NCBI GenBank assembly: GCA_000320545.1
Contig: ADNK01002382.1
Span: 1 to 25,350 of the forward strand
Length of the DNA: 25,350 nt
Source of the DNA: Bigelowiella natans CCMP2755
Lineage: Eukaryota; Cercozoa; Chlorarachniophyceae
Reading direction: 5' to 3'
Part shown: piece after piece, positions 20,801 to 25,350 of the stretch
Layout of the letters: the number at the start of each line of letters is the position of its first letter
Position numbering within the stretch: position 1 is the stretch's first letter
Position numbers and translations under genes: made by a program
Notes under the pieces: generated by a model
Told to the model about the DNA's origin: nothing
The model's database searches: none
What the model saw: only the letters and a program-made list of their open reading frames with translations

Positions 20801-21954
20801 TTCATATACTTACTTAAAATATGTTGTGTATTTTGATAAATTTCTTTGCCACCATAATCATGATTTGATGTTTCGTTCTCCATGTTCGTTTAATGGTTCC
20901 ATCATCTCGGTGCGCAGAGGAGCAAAACCAACGAAGAATCAGAAGCTGACGATACGAGAATTACCATCATGCATTGAACCATGTCGCATAGTGCCTATCA
21001 TAATGCCTTAACAATAATGAAGGAATTTTGTATCCAACACATGATCACATGCTCTAGTGCTTGGCGACTACTGCGCGCGACACCCCGATCTCCACATCCA
21101 GACATTTAGCTTAGTTAAATTTGTTCGGACGAGCATTCTTGTCGTTTGTCTTGCGTTGGTGTGCACAGCTAATTGCAGCAATTGCTTGTCTTTTTTAGCT
21201 GTGGCAGACTACAAGCTAGCAAGGAGGTGTCGTGCAAGTGAAATGTGCCGCACGATCGCACTAGCGCAGATGGTGCATGCAGCACATCTGAACATCTTGA
21301 ATGCAAGTGCATGCGTGCGTTGTGCGAATGGAACTTGCTAGCTTGTCTAGCTAGTTGTGTGTTCTGTGATTGATCGACGGCTCTGGCTAGCTAGCTAGCT
21401 AGCTAGGGCTGTCTAGCTGTGTTCACAACAAATGCATGGTTCGATTACATCTAGATGTTGAAACAAATGCAGGCTGATTGCGCGATGAGTTCTGTTGATG
21501 CATTGATCCGTGTTCCTGCATGCTGGCATGCATCATCAGGCAAACGTGTGCGTGAACGCTTGTGGAACGTGGCCTAGCTAGCTAGCTTGCTAGTCTAGAA
21601 GTGATGCACACGCATTTTTTCATCACGGTGCACAGTGTTGCGTTGTTGATGGATCTAGACGTCCACAATCGGTATCGAAGCATCCAAGACGGGCCTAGCT
21701 AGCTAGGCATGGCTAGATGGTCTCACCTTTTCGATTGCATGGACTAGTGGAGTTCTGTTCTTCGGACAGACCCCTTGATCCGAGTCCACATCTGCGTTTC
21801 GCATCCTGCGACAACGTGTGCACCATGTCGCATTGTGCAACAGCATCGGAATATCTCGCCCACCATGTGGTAATTATTCTCTCGTAGATATTTAAGCACC
21901 AAAAAATTGATTGTCGCAAGGAATAAAACGAAGGGTTTCGTTTCTTTTTTTTAG
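20801..21954. other. Second CTAG-rich spacer
   Basis: No exon recognised; the open frames at 20826-21011 and 21057-21341 lack family features and splice partners. From about 21190 to 21720 the sequence is full of CTAG/GCTAGC runs (for example near 21387 and 21580) and TGCATGC words. It closely resembles the spacer at 16596-17528 in composition. It must contain the promoter and perhaps the first exon of the transporter gene. Confidence 0.6.
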
Positions 21955-23103
21955 TCGCGACAACCCCTGCCACAGCCCGTCGGAAGAAGCTGGAGATCGG
22001 ATTTGTCCGGCCCTCCCTTCCCCGATGCTCGAATCCCCGTACGACCGACGGCGAGCGGACGACGAGGAAGATGCAAAGAACATCGCACAGGTCTGGTGCA
22101 CGTAGGAAATCGAGGTTGAAAACTACCCGCCATCTGATAAGTTGGATGACTCAATCTTGGTAGGTTGATAATGGGGATGTTGCTCCGTTCGGGGTCGGCC
22201 TCAACCTGGTAAGTGTCGTGGCGGCCCGTCTCCACCCCCTTCACCGCCATTAAGATGTCTGATTTAAATATAGGTGAAGTGTGCGGTCGGAGCCGGCAGC
22301 TTCACCTTCCCCTTTGCTTTTACACAGGTCCAAACCCTCCTTTTCAGTCTAGTTGTTCTTCATTGTCACAGTAGACTTATTCATACTTCTGGTGTGTCTT
22401 CTCGTTCCACAGACAGGGATTGTGTGCGGAATCATAGGCATTATCCTCTTTGCTGTAATGGTAATGAGAGCCGACATTTGCCAGCGTATATCAACATGCA
22501 CCTTCACTCTTCTTCTGCCCTATCATCACCAGGCGGCCTATACGATGAAATTGCTGGCTGATGCCGAGAAGGTACCGCCTCTGTACTGCCAGCGAATATG
22601 TCATATTCCCGTGCCGTGTAAGTGGCTAACTGGTCTACTTTGAATGGCATTTAAACAACATCGCAGAAATTCTTGATGATAAGAGATTATCGCCCAATCG
22701 AGTCCCCCGAGACGGTAGTATCTGATTAAGTACACATATAGCGACTTACAACACTTCGTCCATGTACTTTCCAAGCCGTATAACGTTCTTTCTGACAAAT
22801 GTATTTCAGGGGAAACCCTCAAGAAACCGCCTCACTTATCCAGGTTGATGTGAGTTCTTTTGTTGTTCGAACGAGTGCATGATGATTAATCGTGTTACGA
22901 ATGCTTGCCACTATTACTCGCTTTGCGTATGCCTTTGCGAGGGGCTTGGGAACGAATGCACGGCAGCAACCAACGTCTCTCTCTCTCCTCAACAAACACT
23001 TATGCCGTGGCGTCTTATTGTTTATCAACTATGTATTCTCAGAGCTTATGCGGACGGCATACCCAACTGCGGAAGTGTTCGGATACAACTATATGGTGCG
23101 AAG

Positions 23104-23149
<46 letters not shown>

Positions 23150-23463
23150 TACATGTATATATGTGTGTGCGTGTGAAATGGGTTAGTCCTTCGAGGAGTT
23201 CTGTGTTGGCTCGGGTAAATACGCGCGTCTGATGAAAGCACCGCAATCACTTTTCTGTTGTTTTTACACTGATTGGCTGGCTACTGACCTAATGATCGTC
23301 AGGGCGGGGGCTCTTGTATGTGACCGTGGTGCTAACGAGCTTAGGTGATGATGAGTTGTGAGAACGATAGGGATGATGGGAGAAGAGGGAGTGGACGACG
23401 ACGAGGAGGAAGAGCATTTCGAAAATGAAGCGAATTTCATCTTTTATTCAATATGTAAATATG

Positions 23464-23538
<75 letters not shown>

Positions 23539-23542
23539 TTGT

Positions 23543-23582
<40 letters not shown>

Positions 23583-24782
23583 ATTTGCCTCCCTGTAATC
23601 ACCACCTCCTCAGGCATCTGTGTCGCTTATGTGCTCTTCATTACCTCGACAATGAATCATGGATTCGGCTGGGACACGGGTCCGCCCCCCCCCCCTTTTA
23701 CCCAACCATTGCGCGTCATGTTGGCGTTTTTCTCTTTTCTTTCATTATCGTCCCGTTGTTACCCCTATTAACGAACAACCCGGACATGGCAAACGACCGC
23801 ATTCATCATCAGACTACAGGGTGTGGGGATTGAGTGTTCCTATCCTCATCCAAGCGATGTTCAAAATCCTTTAAGGGGGGTTTCCATGCCCATTGGACTG
23901 CAAGAATCCCTCCCCCCCCCCCCCTCTCCCCCGGTCTCACTCTCCCTGTCTCCTCCCCCCCAAAATATCCTCGCCACGTTGGGAACAGCTTTACCTAACC
24001 TGACGAATTATATCTCCCGCAGTTGTTAGCCTTCACCAGCGTCCTCGGCGATGTCGCGGTTAGTCATGATTTATGGAACAGTTGGGGGAGGGGAGGGGGG
24101 ACAAAAGCATCTAAGTTTCTTATTTTCGCCTAAAACTGGGTGAGGAAAGTGATGCTATTATCACGAGGAACTTTTTTCTGGTTCCTTTCGCCCAAAGAAC
24201 TCGATTCTACTCGTCATCTGGAAGCATGCTAGTGACATGAATCTATGGTACCATCGATCGTTACTTTGATTGTCCGAATGAACAACCCGTAGGTTACAGC
24301 AGGCCTCATCGGAACGATATGGGGGGGGCTTGCAGCCGGTGCGTCTTCTTCTTCTTCTTCAGAAGAAGAAGAAGAAGAAGAAGAGATTGATGCTCAAGGA
24401 TGATGAATTCTTTTCTGTTTCCCCCAACTTTCTATCACGGCAGCAGCCTCATTTCTCGGCAGTCCGCCGCCGCCGCCATTACCACCACATTCACAGCCAA
24501 TGATCATCGTTATTATCGATAATAGGAAGGACACTGTCGTGGCCAGATAACATCCCCGCCTTCAACTCTTCTAGAGGAGGCAACGTGCCTATTGGTAGCT
24601 CATTAGAGTCTTAGATAAGCTTTGTGCGGGTTTAACACGACGCGCGGGGGCATTGGAGGGTGTTTATGTGGGGGGCAGGTTGGTAGAGTGTGAGGGATGC
24701 GGCATGGTAGGGCTGTGTACGTGCTGTTTGGCCTCTACATGATTTCCTGAGAAAGTAATATTTTGGTTCTTCTGTTGTGCGC

Positions 24783-24844
<62 letters not shown>

Positions 24845-25160
24845 ACTGTGGTGACAATACACTACTACACAGGCCTCGCGACATTGTGCTTCATGTTTAA
24901 CATCCACATGATGTGTCTTCCCATGTCGCAGAGCCTCAAGGGTAGATACCACGCGGTGTGCCACGTGATGAATACAACGATCGACGATAGCAATGATGAT
25001 GATGGTGATGATGATGGTGGTGGTGATACGCATCGATCTTTGCCAAAACTCTTCATTGCTAGTCATTAATTCATCACTGTTGTCACTTTCTCTTGAAGGT
25101 GATATGCAGCATCCAGATAGATTCCCAAAAGTCGTCAATATCAGCTTCGTCTTCATCTTG
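21955..25160 (+). CDS. Amino acid/auxin permease (AAAP) family transporter, 3' end beyond window
   Basis: Exons: 21955-22090, 22164-22208, 22274-22327, 22413-22460, 22533-22571, 22810-22843, 23043-23102, 23303-23344, 23614-23719, 23820-about 23860, 24023-24058, 24293-24338, 24873-24941 and 25099-25160. The acidic N-terminus (RRRADDEEDAKNIAQ) leads to LNLVKCAVGAGSFTFPFAF, the first-helix signature of AAAP (SLC36/SLC38-like) proton- or sodium-coupled amino acid transporters. Further helices: GIVCGIIGIILFAVM, AAYTMKLLADAEK, RRGLLYVTVVLTSLGICVAY, LLAFTSVLGDVAVTAGLIG, and LATLCFMFNIHMMCLPMSQS followed by LKGDMQHPDRFPKVVN. About seven of the usual 11 helices are present; the rest should lie to the right. 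ATG 22025 is in frame in the first exon, but an acceptor at 21953-21954 allows an upstream exon. The join from exon 10 to 11 lacks a usable GT donor in frame, and the exon 9 end (a proline-rich loop) is ambiguous. Substrate not assigned. Confidence 0.87.
23105..23142. repeat. (TA)n microsatellite
   Basis: Dinucleotide array at the start of the transporter intron 23103-23302. Confidence 0.95.
23464..23580. repeat. (AT)n then (GT)n arrays
   Basis: A long AT array (23466-23532) followed by a GT array (23541-23580) in the transporter intron 23345-23613. This is the longest simple repeat in the window. Confidence 0.95.
24344..24385. repeat. (TTC)n/(GAA)n inverted repeat
   Basis: Six TTC-type units run into seven GAA-type units with a one-base centre, a near-perfect palindrome. 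It begins only six bases after the exon end at 24338, in the intron 24339-24872. Confidence 0.9.
24784..24843. repeat. (CT)n then (GT)n arrays
   Basis: Pyrimidine-rich dinucleotide arrays about 30 bases before the acceptor of the exon at 24873; the CT part may serve as polypyrimidine tract. Confidence 0.95.
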
Positions 25161-25314
25161 GTCAGTGACGCGCTCTGCAAAACCTAGCAATCGCAGAGAG
25201 GAGGGGCGCGGGTTGGGGGGGGATAGGAGGAGCATGGCCAGAAAAGATGCAAATCTCTGTGTTTATGATCTGGGAGATAAAGAACGTCGGGTATATTTCG
25301 TATGAGGAGAAATA

Positions 25315-25350
<36 letters not shown>
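25161..25350 (+). other. Intron of the transporter gene running off the window
   Basis: Begins with the donor gtcagt after 25160. No phase-compatible exon was found before the window ends in a (GT)n array (25316-25350). The remaining helices of the transporter should be encoded further right. Confidence 0.6.

Noticed and set aside
24942-25069. Continuation of the transporter exon as RYHAVCHVMNTTI and a poly-Asp run
   Set aside because: The donor at 24942 joins in phase to the exon at 25099, giving the family-typical LKGDMQHPDRFPKVVN; the run is intronic repeat.

Overview
The window is eukaryotic nuclear DNA from an intron-dense microbial eukaryote. No prokaryotic operons, rRNA or tRNA genes, CRISPR arrays or phage genes were seen. 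Coding sequence is cut into many short exons (20 to about 390 bases) joined by GT-AG introns of roughly 55 to 900 bases. Most long introns and spacers carry microsatellites such as (TA)n, (CA)n, (GA)n, (GAT)n and (CAC)n. All gene models were assembled by hand from splice signals, reading phase and protein-like sequence; no alignment was run. A ciliary-lineage LRR protein, TGCATGC words in the spacers and the overall gene architecture would fit an alveolate or similar protist, but the lineage is not established.

Layout from left to right: (1) 530-1156, plus strand, the last three exons of an unrecognised gene. (2) 2306-4163, minus strand, a nine-exon unrecognised gene of about 164 residues. 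(3) 4377-5089, plus strand, exon-like pieces of unclear ownership. (4) 5132-7127, plus strand, a complete eight-exon LRRC61-type leucine-rich-repeat protein of 249 residues. (5) 7128-8149, a spacer with a tandemly duplicated palindromic unit and an old direct repeat. (6) 8150-12775, minus strand, one or more genes for charged, proline-rich, coiled-coil proteins, modelled as three exon groups. (7) 13357-16595, plus strand, a complete mitochondrial carrier (SLC25 family) of about 309 residues in 13 exons. (8) 16596-17528, a CTAG-rich spacer. (9) 17529-20800, plus strand, a four-span membrane protein of about 313 residues in 12 exons, loosely resembling polycystin-type membrane segments of protists. 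(10) 20801-21954, a second CTAG-rich spacer. (11) 21955-25160 and beyond the window, plus strand, an amino acid/auxin permease family transporter.

The first two gene pairs converge (G1 with the 2306-4163 gene, LRRC61 with the 8150-12775 genes), and two pairs are head to head (around 4163-5132 and 12775-13357). The three membrane-protein genes on the right all read plus. Nothing suggests that these genes form a functional cluster; they look like ordinary housekeeping and lineage-specific neighbours. Two stretches (about 250-480 and 9655-9790) look like poor base calling rather than biology.
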